From NCBI GenBank assembly GCA_017398805.1, contig JAFQEZ010000086.1:1-60237 (forward strand): a stretch of DNA of 60,237 bases. Direction: 5' to 3'. Every line of letters begins with the position of its first letter. Within the stretch, counting starts at the first letter, position 1. This document shows, in pieces, positions 17,240-28,100 of the stretch. Under the pieces are notes generated by a model, which ran no database searches, was not told the origin of the DNA, and worked only from the letters and a program-made list of their open reading frames with translations. The translations under genes were made by a program, and so were the position numbers. The stretch is from Bacteroidaceae bacterium. Lineage in GTDB: Bacteria > Bacteroidota > Bacteroidia > Bacteroidales > Bacteroidaceae.

Positions 17240-19141
17240 TCACTTACATACGGGGCGTACACTGAAGCCGTAATAACGCCTGCTTGACTTCGTAATAGGA
17301 TTGTCTCGGGTAAAACACAAATGGTATGCATCATAATTGTCCCAACCTGGTGAAGCACTCCAGTAGTAACCAATCTCTTGGGTGTCGGGTTGTATAGTAT
17401 ATTGACTACCAACAGCAGGCAGGAAGATGCTGTTACCGTTCTTTCCTGTTACCTTGTAACCTTTAGATTCATTAATTGTTGTCCATTCCCAAGTACAATT
17501 GTCAATGAGTTCCTGAAATTCAGTATTTGTCGGCATTCGCCAATCATCGCCCCACATAGAGGTAGCTACATCGAATTTTGCAACTCCTTTGACATCATTC
17601 TCATCAACATTCTTGCCGTATAGTCTTGTATTGGATTTGAAATAACCTCCTTGACGGTTTTTGCTTGATTCTATTTCACCCCATGAGAAATAATCACCTG
17701 CCTCAACAGGAGTACTTGCACCAATATTGCAGGTAGCCCATTTTGTACCGCTGGGCAAACCCAAGTCTACATATTCGTGACCGTTAATTGTACCTGTCGG
17801 TTCAAGTTTATTGTCATCAATATGATTAGTCACGATCCATGCACCAACGACAGAAAGAAGCAGCAAGCAGAATACTATCAACACATTAGCGGCCCTGGAA
17901 TCACTGGTAGAATCATCAGGAGCGATGTTTTCAGATTTTTCCCCTTTGTCATTCTGACGACTGAAAGGAGGAAGAATCTCGTTATTCGCGGATTGAGATT
18001 TTTCACTATCGTTCAAAATGACAGCATCGGCGGAATGAGATTTCTCACCTTCGTTCGAAATGACAGTATCCGCGGAATCAGGAACCTCTACTACATCAAT
18101 GGATTGAGATTGGTCGGCAACAAGCTTTCCGTTTTCACCTTTGACTTCGTCGAAACTGCTTTCGCTCGCTGTGTGCGTGAATAAATTCTCGCCCTCTCGC
18201 TTACTCGCACCTTTCACATTTCCGTTCAGCACAGTCTCGCCAGCGTCAGGTTTTCCGCTTTCATCTTTGATCTTTCCACTTTCCACTAAGCACAAGAACT
18301 CAGCAATGCTCTGAGGACGGTCGCCACGGCTAATCTGCATAGCCTTATCTATTGCAGTGCGAATTTCAGCAGATACATGTTCCGGATAAGTGAGTTCACA
18401 AAGACTTTTGTCACCGGCACGCAATGTTGCCTCAACGGGAGTCGTGCCGGTCAATGCCTTGTAAAGCGTTGCTCCGAGTGCATAGATATCGCATGCAGCG
18501 TTGAACTTTATCAATCCGCGGCCACTCTGTTCAATTGGAGCATAACCGGGAGTGTGTCCCAAAAGTGTAGAGGTATTCTCTCCATTTGCCTCGTCATACT
18601 GTTTAGAAACTCCGAAGTCTATGAGAACAGCCTTGCCACTGCCGTCGATCATTATATTGGCAGGCTTTACATCAAGATGAAGACAGTTATTGGCATGCAG
18701 GTGCTTCAAGGCATCTGCCACCTGACGTATATAGCGCAAAGCCTCATCCTCGGCCAAATGTCCTTTTTGTTCAATAAGAGTTGCAAGAGTAGAACCCTCA
18801 ATGTAATCCATTACATAATAGACTGTACCGTTCTCCTCAAAGACATCGGACACCCTGACTATGTTGGAATGATACATCTTTGAACTGAAAAGGGTACGTG
18901 CTTCGTTGAAGAACTTGTTACGGAGTTTATCAACAAGCTCTGTCTTTCCCTGCGTTGCAACCTTTACCGTTCCGTTCTCCTCGCGGTTACAGAAATCCTT
19001 TACAAAGAACTCCTTTATTGCAACATAACAGCCCATTGTATTGTAATAGGCCTTATATGTGCAACCGAAGCCTCCACTGCCTAAATGATCCTCAATTCTG
19101 TACTTGCCGCCTTGCAGCAATGTCCCTGCTGATAATTTCAT
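17240..19141 (-). CDS. Hanks-type Ser/Thr kinase with FISUMP sensor domain
   Basis: 633 residues. Kinase domain about 12-290: GSGGFGCTYKA, K43 in VAIKEFF, HLDVKPAN (155-162), DFG 175-177, APIEQ. Linker 290-418 is low-complexity and repetitive (EKSHSADAVILNDSEKSQSA), with DNA resembling dispersed intergenic repeats. One membrane helix at about 419-441 (VLIVFCLLLLSVVGAWIV). Residues 452-633 form a Fibrobacter-succinogenes-major-paralogous (FISUMP) domain: YVDLGLPSGTKWATCNIGA, DYFSWGE, WGDDWRMPTNTEFQELIDNC, YWSASPG and YGFSVRPVCK. Likely topology: kinase in the cytosol, FISUMP outside, a transmembrane signal receptor. It is monocistronic and a paralogue of the kinase at 8523-9980. Confidence 0.9.
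   Translation of the reverse strand: MKLSAGTLLQGGKYRIEDHLGSGGFGCTYKAYYNTMGCYVAIKEFFVKDFCNREENGTVKVATQGKTELVDKLRNKFFNEARTLFSSKMYHSNIVRVSDVFEENGTVYYVMDYIEGSTLATLIEQKGHLAEDEALRYIRQVADALKHLHANNCLHLDVKPANIMIDGSGKAVLIDFGVSKQYDEANGENTSTLLGHTPGYAPIEQSGRGLIKFNAACDIYALGATLYKALTGTTPVEATLRAGDKSLCELTYPEHVSAEIRTAIDKAMQISRGDRPQSIAEFLCLVESGKIKDESGKPDAGETVLNGNVKGASKREGENLFTHTASESSFDEVKGENGKLVADQSQSIDVVEVPDSADTVISNEGEKSHSADAVILNDSEKSQSANNEILPPFSRQNDKGEKSENIAPDDSTSDSRAANVLIVFCLLLLSVVGAWIVTNHIDDNKLEPTGTINGHEYVDLGLPSGTKWATCNIGASTPVEAGDYFSWGEIESSKNRQGGYFKSNTRLYGKNVDENDVKGVAKFDVATSMWGDDWRMPTNTEFQELIDNCTWEWTTINESKGYKVTGKNGNSIFLPAVGSQYTIQPDTQEIGYYWSASPGWDNYDAYHLCFTRDNPITKSSRRYYGFSVRPVCK
17930..18260. repeat. Dispersed repeat sequence within the kinase linker
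   Basis: On the plus strand, stretches of the form TTCRAAATGACAGYATC, GCGGAATGAGATTT and GTCATTCTGACGACTGAAAG occur in tandem, like the widespread 'gtcattct...gaatctc' intergenic element also seen near 54228 and, more loosely, 47824. A second block (CTGCTTTCGCTCGCTGTGTG ... CTCGCTTACTCGCACC) has a non-coding counterpart at 16917-16978. All are read in frame as kinase linker. Confidence 0.65.
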
Positions 19142-19404
19142 AAAAATTCTGTTCTCTTTACTCTTTCAGTTTTGGCAACGCTCGCTTTTTGCGACCCAAG
19201 CGGCATCACATTCTGCGATGCTGCGCTTGACCCGTCGCTGCTCGCATTGCCGAAGATGCTGGTTGCATCTTTCAGTTCTCAGTTTTGACAACACTGTCTA
19301 TTCGCAACCCGCACGGCATAAACTTCGTCTATGCTTCGTGCGACTAATTGCTGCCAGTGTTGTCTAAACTTCAAGCAAAGCTTTCAGTTTTCAGTTCTCA
19401 GTTC

Positions 19405-20541
19405 TCACCTCCCCTTGTACATGTCATCGTAATACTTCTCGTACTCACCGCTGGTTATGTTGTCCATCCATTCCTGGTTGTCAAGATACCAGCGTACGGT
19501 CTTCTCGATACCCTCCTCGAACTGCAGGCTGGGCTCCCAACCGAGTTCCTTCTGTAACTTAGTAGAGTCGATGGCATAGCGCATATCGTGGCCGGCACGG
19601 TCGGTAACGTAAGTAATGAGGTCAAGCGATGCACCCTCGGGGTTGCCAAGCAAACGGTCTACGGTTTTAATTATCACCTTGATGATATCAATATTTTTCC
19701 ACTCGTTGAAACCACCGATGTTGTATGTATCGGCAACCTTGCCTTGGTGGAAAATAATATCAATGGCACGTGCATGGTCAACTACATATAGCCAGTCACG
19801 CACATTCTCACCCTTACCATACACAGGCAACGGCTTGCGGTGACGTATATTGTTTATGAAGAGCGGTATCAGTTTCTCGGGGAACTGGTAAGGTCCGTAG
19901 TTGTTTGAGCAGTTTGTCACTATTGTAGGCATGCCGTATGTATCGTGGAACGCACGTACAAAGTGGTCACTGCTAGCCTTGGATGCCGAATAGGGACTGT
20001 GAGGATTATACTTCGTTGTCTCGTAGAAGAAATCCTCGCCATAGGCAAGATGATGTTCGCCCGAAGAGGCTGTTGTCGTGAACGGCGGTTCTATGCCCTC
20101 GGGATGGCTCAGTTCAAGAGCACCGTATACCTCGTCGGTCGAGATATGGTAGAAACGCTTGCCTTCGTACTTCTCGGGAAGAGACTCCCAATAGAGCTTT
20201 GCAGCCTGTAACAGCGACAGAGTACCCATCACATTGGTACGTGCGAAGGTAAAGGGATCTTTAATTGAACGGTCGACGTGGCTTTCGGCAGCAAGGTGAA
20301 TGATGCCGTCGACATTGTTTTCAATCATGAGTTTATGCATCATGTCAAAGTCGCAGATATCTGCCTTGACAAAGGTGTAATTAGGCTTCTCCTCGATATC
20401 CTTGAGATTGGCAAGGTTGCCTGCATATGTCAGCTTATCGACATTGATGATATGATACTCGGGGTATTTGTTCACAAAAAGCCTTACGACGTGTGAACCA
20501 ATGAAGCCGGCACCACCGGTAACTATTATACTGCGTTTCAT
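19405..20541 (-). CDS. rfbB: dTDP-glucose 4,6-dehydratase
   Basis: 378 residues, an extended SDR enzyme. NAD-binding GGAGFIGS near the N-terminus, HLAAESHVDRSI, the STDEVYG catalytic segment, and YSASKASSDHFVRA with the Tyr-x3-Lys pair. It makes dTDP-4-keto-6-deoxyglucose from dTDP-glucose, step 2 of dTDP-L-rhamnose synthesis. It follows rfbA by 31 bases on the same strand. rfbC and rfbD lie 11 kb away at 32783-34223. It is slightly longer than many RfbB (about 355), mainly by an insertion around PEGIEPPFTTTASSGEHHLA, which is usual in Bacteroides. Confidence 0.95.
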   Translation of the reverse strand: MKRSIIVTGGAGFIGSHVVRLFVNKYPEYHIINVDKLTYAGNLANLKDIEEKPNYTFVKADICDFDMMHKLMIENNVDGIIHLAAESHVDRSIKDPFTFARTNVMGTLSLLQAAKLYWESLPEKYEGKRFYHISTDEVYGALELSHPEGIEPPFTTTASSGEHHLAYGEDFFYETTKYNPHSPYSASKASSDHFVRAFHDTYGMPTIVTNCSNNYGPYQFPEKLIPLFINNIRHRKPLPVYGKGENVRDWLYVVDHARAIDIIFHQGKVADTYNIGGFNEWKNIDIIKVIIKTVDRLLGNPEGASLDLITYVTDRAGHDMRYAIDSTKLQKELGWEPSLQFEEGIEKTVRWYLDNQEWMDNITSGEYEKYYDDMYKGR

Positions 20542-20572
20542 TCCTTAATCTTTTAGGGGTTCTTTTAAAATA

Positions 20573-21460
20573 TCATCTTCGCTCCATTTCAGCCACAACC
20601 TTCAGGAGGTATTGTCCATATTGGTTCTTTATCATGGGCTGTGCAAGCTGTTGCATCTTCTCCTTGTCTATCCAACCCATGCGGTATGCGATACCTTCAA
20701 GACAGGCTATCTTAAGACCCTGACGTTTCTCGATGACCTCAACAAAGATAGATGCCTCGGCAAGAGAGTCATGTGTTCCGGTATCAAGCCATGCAAAACC
20801 ACGCTCAAGTGTCTGTACCTTGAGTTCGCCGTCGGCAAGGAACTGCTGGTTGACTGATGTTATCTCAAGTTCGCCACGTGCCGAGGGTTTGATTCCCTTT
20901 GCTACCTCTACAACCTTGTTCGGGTAGAAGTAGAGACCGACAACAGCATAATTAGATTTTGGATCGGCAGGTTTCTCTTCTATTGAAAGACAGTTGCCCT
21001 CCTTGTCGAACTCTGCTACACCGTAACGTTCGGGGTCATCCACCCAATAGCCGAAAACCGTTGCCTTAGCATCCTCTTCGGCTGCACGGACAGCCTCCTT
21101 GAGCATAGCAGAGAAGCCTGCACCATGGAAGATATTGTCACCGAGGACAAGGCATGCCGAATCGTCACCGATAAACTCTTCACCGATGATGAATGCCTGT
21201 GCAAGACCATCGGGCGAAGGTTGCTCGGCATACTCGAACTGCACGCCATAGTCACTGCCGTCGCCCAGCAGACGCTTGAAACCGGGCAGGTCCTGTGGAG
21301 TGGATATGATAAGTATCTCCCTGATACCTGCAAGCATGAGTGCTGATATTGGGTAATATATCATCGGCTTATCATAGATAGGAAGCATCTGTTTGCTTAC
21401 ACCTTTTGTGATAGGATAAAGACGGGTTCCTGAACCGCCAGCCAAAACTATACCTTTCAT
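20573..21460 (-). CDS. rfbA: Glucose-1-phosphate thymidylyltransferase
   Basis: 295 residues, standard length. The nucleotidyltransferase signature [20 protein letters not shown] is at the N-terminus, followed by [26 protein letters not shown] and [10 protein letters not shown]. It makes dTDP-glucose from dTTP and glucose-1-phosphate, the first step of the dTDP-L-rhamnose pathway. It is upstream of and presumably co-transcribed with rfbB. All key motifs are intact. Confidence 0.95.
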   Translation of the reverse strand: MKGIVLAGGSGTRLYPITKGVSKQMLPIYDKPMIYYPISALMLAGIREILIISTPQDLPGFKRLLGDGSDYGVQFEYAEQPSPDGLAQAFIIGEEFIGDDSACLVLGDNIFHGAGFSAMLKEAVRAAEEDAKATVFGYWVDDPERYGVAEFDKEGNCLSIEEKPADPKSNYAVVGLYFYPNKVVEVAKGIKPSARGELEITSVNQQFLADGELKVQTLERGFAWLDTGTHDSLAEASIFVEVIEKRQGLKIACLEGIAYRMGWIDKEKMQQLAQPMIKNQYGQYLLKVVAEMERR

Positions 21461-21536
21461 AATATAAGTAGCTGTTTATATTTCTAAAGTTTATTCGGAG
21501 TGCTCCGTTGTTGACCAGCAGAGCACTACCCTACAT

Positions 21537-22751
21537 TTATTTACAAATTTTCTTAACCTGACGGTAGACAACCAGACCGTGCATTGATGCAAACAGCACT
21601 GCAAGGATAACAGCAACTGCCCAGATGATGAAAAGCGATGCCGCAACGAAATCGGGCGAAGCACTTGCCATGAGTTCCGAGAACATCGGATATATGCATG
21701 TTGCAATTATTGCAGCCACAAACCATACCGCAGCATCTATGCCATAAGCCATGTACTGGTATGTCTTTGCTATTCGGCCTACCGAGTAGCCCATTGAATA
21801 GAGATTCGATATCTTCTCTTTGTTCTTCTCGATAAGAAGCATGATACTTATCACCAACATGAAGAAGGCAAGAAGCGAGAAGATGAAACCGATTCCAATC
21901 ACAACAAACAGAAGTGCATAGATAAAGTTCTGCAGACGCACATGTGATGAATCACCTTCAATGATATATCCCTTCTCATCAATGAAATCAACAACAGAGT
22001 CGTCGAACTCTTTGGCATCTGTTGTAATGATGAGCCTTGTGGGACGCTTTTTCTCACCGTTGGAATATTTCTCGTTCGCCTCTGTAACGAAGTTCCAAGG
22101 AACAAGTATCGTATTAATCTTGTTTGTCAAGCCACAGACTATACCTGTATACTCCTTCTGATTGCCTTTGGAATCCTTCGCTACAAGTTTTATGGGGAAC
22201 TTTCCGAGAATCTTCTCGCTCACTACAGGCCTACCCGAAGATGCCGCATAACCGAAGTTATAAAGGTTAAGGTAATTTCTTGGCAGAATCAAAGGAACCG
22301 TATCGCTATCCACACCGGCTTGCCACTCGATATTCTCATCATTTATAGCATCGTATGAGTTCTTGACAAACTCATCGGGTACTGCATCGAGGAACAAATC
22401 TGTATTGAAGCCACTCTTCTCATCGAACTGGAAAATAGCCTTTACCTTGAAGTTCGATGTCCTGAACTCACCGACAGAGGCTACAGAAGCGAACTCCTTA
22501 AGCTCCTCAATCTCACTGTCGGAGAACGTACGGGCAACACCACTCGCTGTGTTCAATGCCGAAACGCTTTTGGTTATCACTATTGAACTTTTTGAGAGCA
22601 GCTGTTCTTCGGACTGTTCAAGGGTATTGAAATCCTTGAACGCCTGTACACCGAACAGAACTATCACACCACCGATAAGGTTAACTATGACAAAACCCAA
22701 TATCTGAGTGATACTGACATTCTGCTTTAACAATTTAAATAACAGTCTCAT
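21537..22751 (-). CDS. FtsX-like ABC transporter permease
   Basis: 404 residues. An N-terminal membrane helix (FVIVNLIGGVIVLFGVQAF, about 20-38) is followed by a large extracytoplasmic domain (about 40-275) and three C-terminal helices (near 280-308, 336-362 and 373-394), the topology of FtsX/MacB permeases. It lies 26 bases after the ATP-binding gene and after the DUF4836-like gene on the same strand. Such transporters usually perform mechanical work on the envelope or export lipoproteins rather than import. The substrate is unknown; the extracytoplasmic domain lacks a motif I recognise. Confidence 0.75.
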   Translation of the reverse strand: MRLLFKLLKQNVSITQILGFVIVNLIGGVIVLFGVQAFKDFNTLEQSEEQLLSKSSIVITKSVSALNTASGVARTFSDSEIEELKEFASVASVGEFRTSNFKVKAIFQFDEKSGFNTDLFLDAVPDEFVKNSYDAINDENIEWQAGVDSDTVPLILPRNYLNLYNFGYAASSGRPVVSEKILGKFPIKLVAKDSKGNQKEYTGIVCGLTNKINTILVPWNFVTEANEKYSNGEKKRPTRLIITTDAKEFDDSVVDFIDEKGYIIEGDSSHVRLQNFIYALLFVVIGIGFIFSLLAFFMLVISIMLLIEKNKEKISNLYSMGYSVGRIAKTYQYMAYGIDAAVWFVAAIIATCIYPMFSELMASASPDFVAASLFIIWAVAVILAVLFASMHGLVVYRQVKKICK

Positions 22752-22777
22752 ATATCTGTAATATTCTAATCAATGAA

Positions 22778-23437
22778 TCACAATTTCAACACCGTGTCAT
22801 AATCATACGGCAATCTGTAGCCGATAGAGGTTACAATGACACCCACACCATCCTTCTGCTGTCTCTCACGGAGCATTTCGGACATTATCCTTGCATTGCC
22901 TTCGTCGAGGTGGCTGATAGGCTCATCAAGGAAAATGAAATCACATGGCTGGCACAATGCCCTTACAAAAGCGACACGCTGCTGCTGTCCGTATGACATT
23001 TTGCCACATAGGGTATCAAGACGGTCTTTAAGACCAAGACGTGTAAGCATCTCGCGCACCTCGGTTTCCTTTGTGAAACCCGTAAGCTGGCTCTTTAGCA
23101 TCACATTGTCCACAGATGAGAGTTCAGGGAAAAGCCTGTGCTCCTGGAACATCATTGACATTGACTGCTGACGTATCTTCACATAATCACACTTGTCACC
23201 GGTGAACTCGCGGCCATCATCGCCCACAAAGGAGATCTCGCCTACATAATCATTGCGCAGACCATAGAGGAAAGAGCATAAAGAACTTTTACCGCGACCG
23301 GAACTGGCTTCAATAAGGTAAGAACCTCCCCTATTGAAAGCGACGTCCGAGTTCCAAACCTCGGAAACAGGACCGCTTGGCGGCATATCTACAAAGACCT
23401 TAAGGTTTACTTTGCTCAATTTAATAGTTTGTATCAT
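22778..23437 (-). CDS. ABC transporter ATP-binding protein
   Basis: 219 residues. Walker A reads ASSGRGKSSL (the usual first Gly is Ala), Q-loop MMFQEH, signature MSYGQQQRVAFVRA (a variant of LSGGQ), Walker B DFIFLDEPISHLD; the switch histidine seems replaced in VIVTSIGYRLPYD, where LoID/MacB-type ATPases have SHD. So ATPase residues are mostly present but the H-loop is degenerate. It lies 8 bases after the DUF4836-like gene and 26 bases before the permease, forming an exporter-like pair. Confidence 0.85.
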   Translation of the reverse strand: MIQTIKLSKVNLKVFVDMPPSGPVSEVWNSDVAFNRGGSYLIEASSGRGKSSLCSFLYGLRNDYVGEISFVGDDGREFTGDKCDYVKIRQQSMSMMFQEHRLFPELSSVDNVMLKSQLTGFTKETEVREMLTRLGLKDRLDTLCGKMSYGQQQRVAFVRALCQPCDFIFLDEPISHLDEGNARIMSEMLRERQQKDGVGVIVTSIGYRLPYDYDTVLKL

Positions 23438-23445
23438 AATCTGTA

Positions 23446-25017
23446 TCAGAAAATATTTTGTGGTATCATATCCTTAATTTGGATAAAGAATGTATCGGAA
23501 ATCAACTTCAAGATGTTCCGGCTCTTGTCCGCCACATCCAATCTCATGTCAATACGTGACATATTGTCGAAATCAAGAGTAACAGTCTCTACCTGCATCA
23601 AATCCAACAATTCCAGGAACTCGGGAACAAAAGCTTTGCTGTTCTCATCCAATGCAGCGGCATTGATGCATACCTCCTTGCCTTCAAGACCATTGAACCA
23701 TGTAGAACGCTTGGCTGATCCATCGGGCAACAAATCAATATTCCTGGCATCCGGTATCAGGAACAAAGTTCCTTCCATATGCCCCAGCGTGGCCGTGCAA
23801 GGCCTATTCCCAACCTTATACCTATATGTATACAAGTCGGTGTCCATCTTCTGGAGATTTGCATTTGCCAACATATGCAACACTTTCTTGTCGGGATCAT
23901 CTATTGCTATTATGCAATTCGAAATGTCACCGCCGGCCTTTTTGAAGGCGCTCGGCAGTACAGCTATCGTATATTCTGTAGATAATGTATTCAAGAAAGA
24001 CTTGTCGGTCAGGTATTGGTCAATCATGCTCTTATCAACAAGACCATCAAAAAGAACCGGCAACATATCATAAAGGACATTGACGTCGGCATTGAAGTTG
24101 AATATGGCAACGGCATTGTCCGGCATATACTTCATGTGTTTTCCTGTAGCACCTTTAAGCACGTTCGTCAATACCTGATACTTTGGCTGGAGTTTTACCT
24201 CTACTACACCCTCAGCGCCTCCTGCGACGAAATCAAGATTAGCCTCCACGCATGCATCGGCAAATATCTTTGAAACGCCACCGTATTGCAAAGAGTCGCT
24301 ACCAGAAGAGAGTACGTTGTCAATATCAGAAACCATTGCAATATCATCGGTGGACTCAGAAAGAGCCTTATACTGTTCATTCTTGCTCAGGGTGCTACCG
24401 CCAGCCGAGACATAATTCATCACATCCGCATTCGAGCAAAGCAATGTATTATTGTCAAAGACTGCATTCACAACCCTTGTTCCACTATTATCCACGACAT
24501 AACAAAGCCCATCTTTTTGCTCAACAATATCATAATCAAATTCAGCAAGAACGGATTCAAGAACCTCTGTAAATCTCTGCTTGTCTGATATCGATGCCGC
24601 TAATACAATGTCGACATTATCACCAGAAGCATTCTGATAGACACCGGCATATAGAGGTTTTGAAATATCAATACCTGCGCTTGAAGGATTATTCAAAAAA
24701 GCATCGGCATTCTTACGGACCTTATCAGGCAAAACTACTCCAAAAGCAGAATACATCATTCTAAGGTCATCATTGCTGAGAGCCTCTGACTTTTCAAGCA
24801 TCTTGTCAACACGTACACGTATAAGAGCCAATGGCTTTTCGGGAAGAGCGTCAATATAATTGCCTGCAAAATATACCTTATTGGAGTATTTTGGTTTCTT
24901 GACTTTGGCACTTTTCTCCGTTTTGTCGGAAGAACCACCCCAAAGCATAATCAAAGCAACAACAGCCAGAATCACCACCAGCGATAGTAGCGCTATTTTT
25001 ATAATCTTCTTTTTCAT
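23446..25017 (-). CDS. DUF4836-like membrane-anchored protein
   Basis: Start chosen at ATG 25017 (523 residues) because it opens a typical lysine-rich signal/anchor (KKKIIKIALLSLVVILAV). An in-frame ATG at 25044 would add 9 residues. The body resembles DUF4836 family proteins: YIDALPEKPLALIRVRVDKM, ALSNDDLRMMYSAFG, NPSSAGIDISKPLYAGVY and repeated beta/alpha segments. Family function is unknown. It is the first gene of a unit with an ABC ATPase and FtsX-like permease, which suggests an extracytoplasmic partner of that transporter. No lipobox cysteine is visible, so it is held by its N-terminal helix. Confidence 0.7.
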   Translation of the reverse strand: MKKKIIKIALLSLVVILAVVALIMLWGGSSDKTEKSAKVKKPKYSNKVYFAGNYIDALPEKPLALIRVRVDKMLEKSEALSNDDLRMMYSAFGVVLPDKVRKNADAFLNNPSSAGIDISKPLYAGVYQNASGDNVDIVLAASISDKQRFTEVLESVLAEFDYDIVEQKDGLCYVVDNSGTRVVNAVFDNNTLLCSNADVMNYVSAGGSTLSKNEQYKALSESTDDIAMVSDIDNVLSSGSDSLQYGGVSKIFADACVEANLDFVAGGAEGVVEVKLQPKYQVLTNVLKGATGKHMKYMPDNAVAIFNFNADVNVLYDMLPVLFDGLVDKSMIDQYLTDKSFLNTLSTEYTIAVLPSAFKKAGGDISNCIIAIDDPDKKVLHMLANANLQKMDTDLYTYRYKVGNRPCTATLGHMEGTLFLIPDARNIDLLPDGSAKRSTWFNGLEGKEVCINAAALDENSKAFVPEFLELLDLMQVETVTLDFDNMSRIDMRLDVADKSRNILKLISDTFFIQIKDMIPQNIF

Positions 25018-25075
25018 AAACCAGTTCTCTATTAACATTGCCATTGATTGAATACAAGGCGATAAGCAAGAAGTT

Positions 25076-25109
25076 GTAATGAGGATGACTTTTGGGTCAT
25101 CCTCATTAC
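25076..25109 (-). terminator. Hairpin after the beta-galactosidase gene
   Basis: A perfect 14-bp stem (GTAATGAGGATGAC with GTCATCCTCATTAC) and 6-base loop lies 4 bases after the stop of the GH2 gene and upstream of the DUF4836-like gene. There is no T-run. Confidence 0.75.
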
Positions 25110-25113
25110 ATGA

Positions 25114-28100
25114 TTATTCCTTTACGATTTCAAATTCCGCACCCGAAGCGAAATCCTGACCGTTCTGTGAACTTGTAGCGGTAAAGCGGACATAGCGCGC
25201 TTTCACTGCCTTCTTGAACAGTACAGTCTGCTTCTCGGCATTGTTCTGGAACTCACCCTCGGCAACATGTGTCCAGTTCTCGCCGTCAACACTAACCTCG
25301 AGCTTGTACCCCTTGATGTTACCGTTATTTCCGCTCTGGCGAGGCATATACTTGAAGCCCTTGATTGAAACCTCATCGTTTGCATCGAACTCAATCCAGT
25401 GAGGATAGTTTGCAACTGTAACAGAGTACATTGAGTGCCAAATTGTAGATGGATCACCGTCGAGCATCCTGTCAGGACCATTACCTGGTTCTGAGCTTGA
25501 AGAAGCCTTTACGAGTACAGGTACTGATGTTATCTTATCATATGAGTATGTTGCCTTGAGGTCAGGTGTAGCCTTCTCCCAAACAGTGACGCTGCCACCG
25601 GCATTGAGGTCAACAGGCTCGGTATACTTGATAGCCTTGCCCTTATTGTTGACCTTATAATATATCTCTGAACCGGGCTTGTTGCAGCTCATCTTCACAA
25701 TACCGCGGAGGTCGCGCGAAACAAGAACAGGAGTTTCACCTGAGGCTTTCACATCAGCCTTAGCCACATAGTCATCACCGGCCTTTACAGGACGCATGAT
25801 AAAGCCCATGATATTCTCGCCGCCCTTTACGAGCTGATGGTCGAGAGCATAGCCTTGACCGCAGCTTGCACCGCCGAGACCGGTAACCTTGGTATCGATA
25901 TTTAGCCATGTACCTGAAGAAGCAGGCAACTGGTGCGGATGGCCGGCCTCAGTCATCTCGACAGCATTCCAAGGAAGTGCGCTTGTAGACATACCCTCAG
26001 TAGCCACGAACATTACACCATTACCGGCCTCATTTGTAAGCGCCGCCCAACGTACATCCTCGCGGTTTGCCATATCCTGTGGTTTAGGGAACGGAACAAA
26101 CTGGTCAGCAACCTTACTGCTGAACTGTTGTACATATGCACCGTCGCAACGGTCATTGTAGTTGTTCCATGGGCCACGGCCATAATATGTATAGTTGCTG
26201 AGTTCAGAAGGCAACTGAATCTCGAAGCCCAGACGTGCAACAATCTGGCTTGCCTCAGAACCGACAATAACGCTGTTGAGTTCAACCGAACCGTCGGGAT
26301 AGATGGTCCATATTCTGTTAGAGATAAAGTGGAAGGCAGTAGGCGCCATATCATGCTCCGACTCAACAATCTCGAAGCTGCTGTTAGGCAAACGGTTGCA
26401 TGTTGCCTGATGCTTTGCCTGTGTGCGTACGATATACTGGAGCACTACAGAGCCGTCCTTGTTCTTCTTGCTTGTGAATGAGAGAACGCTGTCCTGCAGG
26501 TTGTGCAAGCCAATTGCGAACCAACGGTTGAAGAACCATGTATCATTGTCGACCGGCGCACGGAAAGCACTCAGTTTCATAGACTTGCCACCCTCAAGGA
26601 TTGTTGTACCGTCATAATCTACGCTGTAGAACAAGCCCTTGTTATTGTCGAAGACAATTCTGAATGAGTTGTCAGCACCCGTAAGGATTGTCTGCGCTGC
26701 AGCCTTGTCATTTTCCACTGTTACCTTTGTGCCGTTGTTAGCGACATCAGCAATGAATGCACTCTTGACAGCATCCTTCAAAGGCAACTGCTCATCCATC
26801 TGCACATAACCTTTCTTTGCCCAAGGCATATCTTTCTTCAAAAGGAACTCGACCTTTACGAAGTACTCCTTGTTGTCGGCGAAGTTTGCCTTGTTGAACT
26901 TGAGCTTTACATTCTTTGCTGTACGTGGAGCAATCTTCATGCCGGGCATGAAGTAAGAATCAATGCGCTTGCCATCCTCCCAGAGAGAGAATCTGATATC
27001 AAGGTCGTAGAGGCAAGTAAAGTAACGCTTGTTGAAGATTTCAACCTCACCGTTCTCGAGCATCTTTACACCTACATTCTGATAGACCTTCTTAACCTCA
27101 TAGTACTCGGGCTTTGGAGTGTGGTCGGGGAACATCACACCATTCATACAGAAAGTGAAGTCTGTAGGACGGTCACCGAAGTCACCACCATATGCATAAT
27201 ACTTTGACTGACCTATTGAATCGTAGTGCAGGAATGCCTGGTCGGCCCAGTCCCATATAGCACCGCCGATGTAGAAGTTGGTGCTCTCGATAGCCTCCCA
27301 GTAATCGGCAAGACCACCACCTGCATTACCCATAGAGTGGGCATACTCCGAGATGTGGAAAGGATACTTCACATAAGGGTTCTGTCCCTTGACGTCATTA
27401 CGTGTTGCCGCGATTGGAGGATACTGGTTAGAACCCATATCCACAATGCTGTTGTTTCGCTCATACTGAACCGGACGTGAAGCATCGAATGCCTTGAGCA
27501 CATCATAAGCCTTAACAAAGTTCTCGCCCGGGCCGGCCTCGTTACCGAGTGACCATATGCAGACTGAAGGGCTGTTGATTGTTGCATGAGCCATCTCCAT
27601 TACGCGTGCAATGTGAGCGTCAAGGAACTCGGGAACATGAGAAAGAGACTCCTTGTCATAGTAATACTCATGGCTCTCAATGTTGGCCTCATCCTCAAGA
27701 TAGATACCGTATTTGTCGCAAAGATAGTACCAGTATGGAGCATCGGGATAGTGTGAGTTACGCACGTGGTTGATATTTCCCTGGAGCATGAGGAATACCT
27801 CCTTCTCCATCTGCTCACGTGTAATGTAGTGTCCTGTGTGGATATTGTTCTCGTGACGGTTCACACCCTTCATCTTGATAGGCTTACCGTTCAGATAATA
27901 GTAGCGTCCTGCCAGACCGAACTCATCATCCTCAGCCTTTGTCTCGCGGATTTCAATCTCACGGAATCCCATGTATGTAGATGCAGTCTCAAGCACCTTG
28001 CCCTTCTTGTCGAGCAATGAGACAACCAATGTATAGCGGTTAGGCTCCTCGGCACTCCACTTTGCAGGGTCTGCTACAGGCATGTCAAGTTTCAAGGTCT

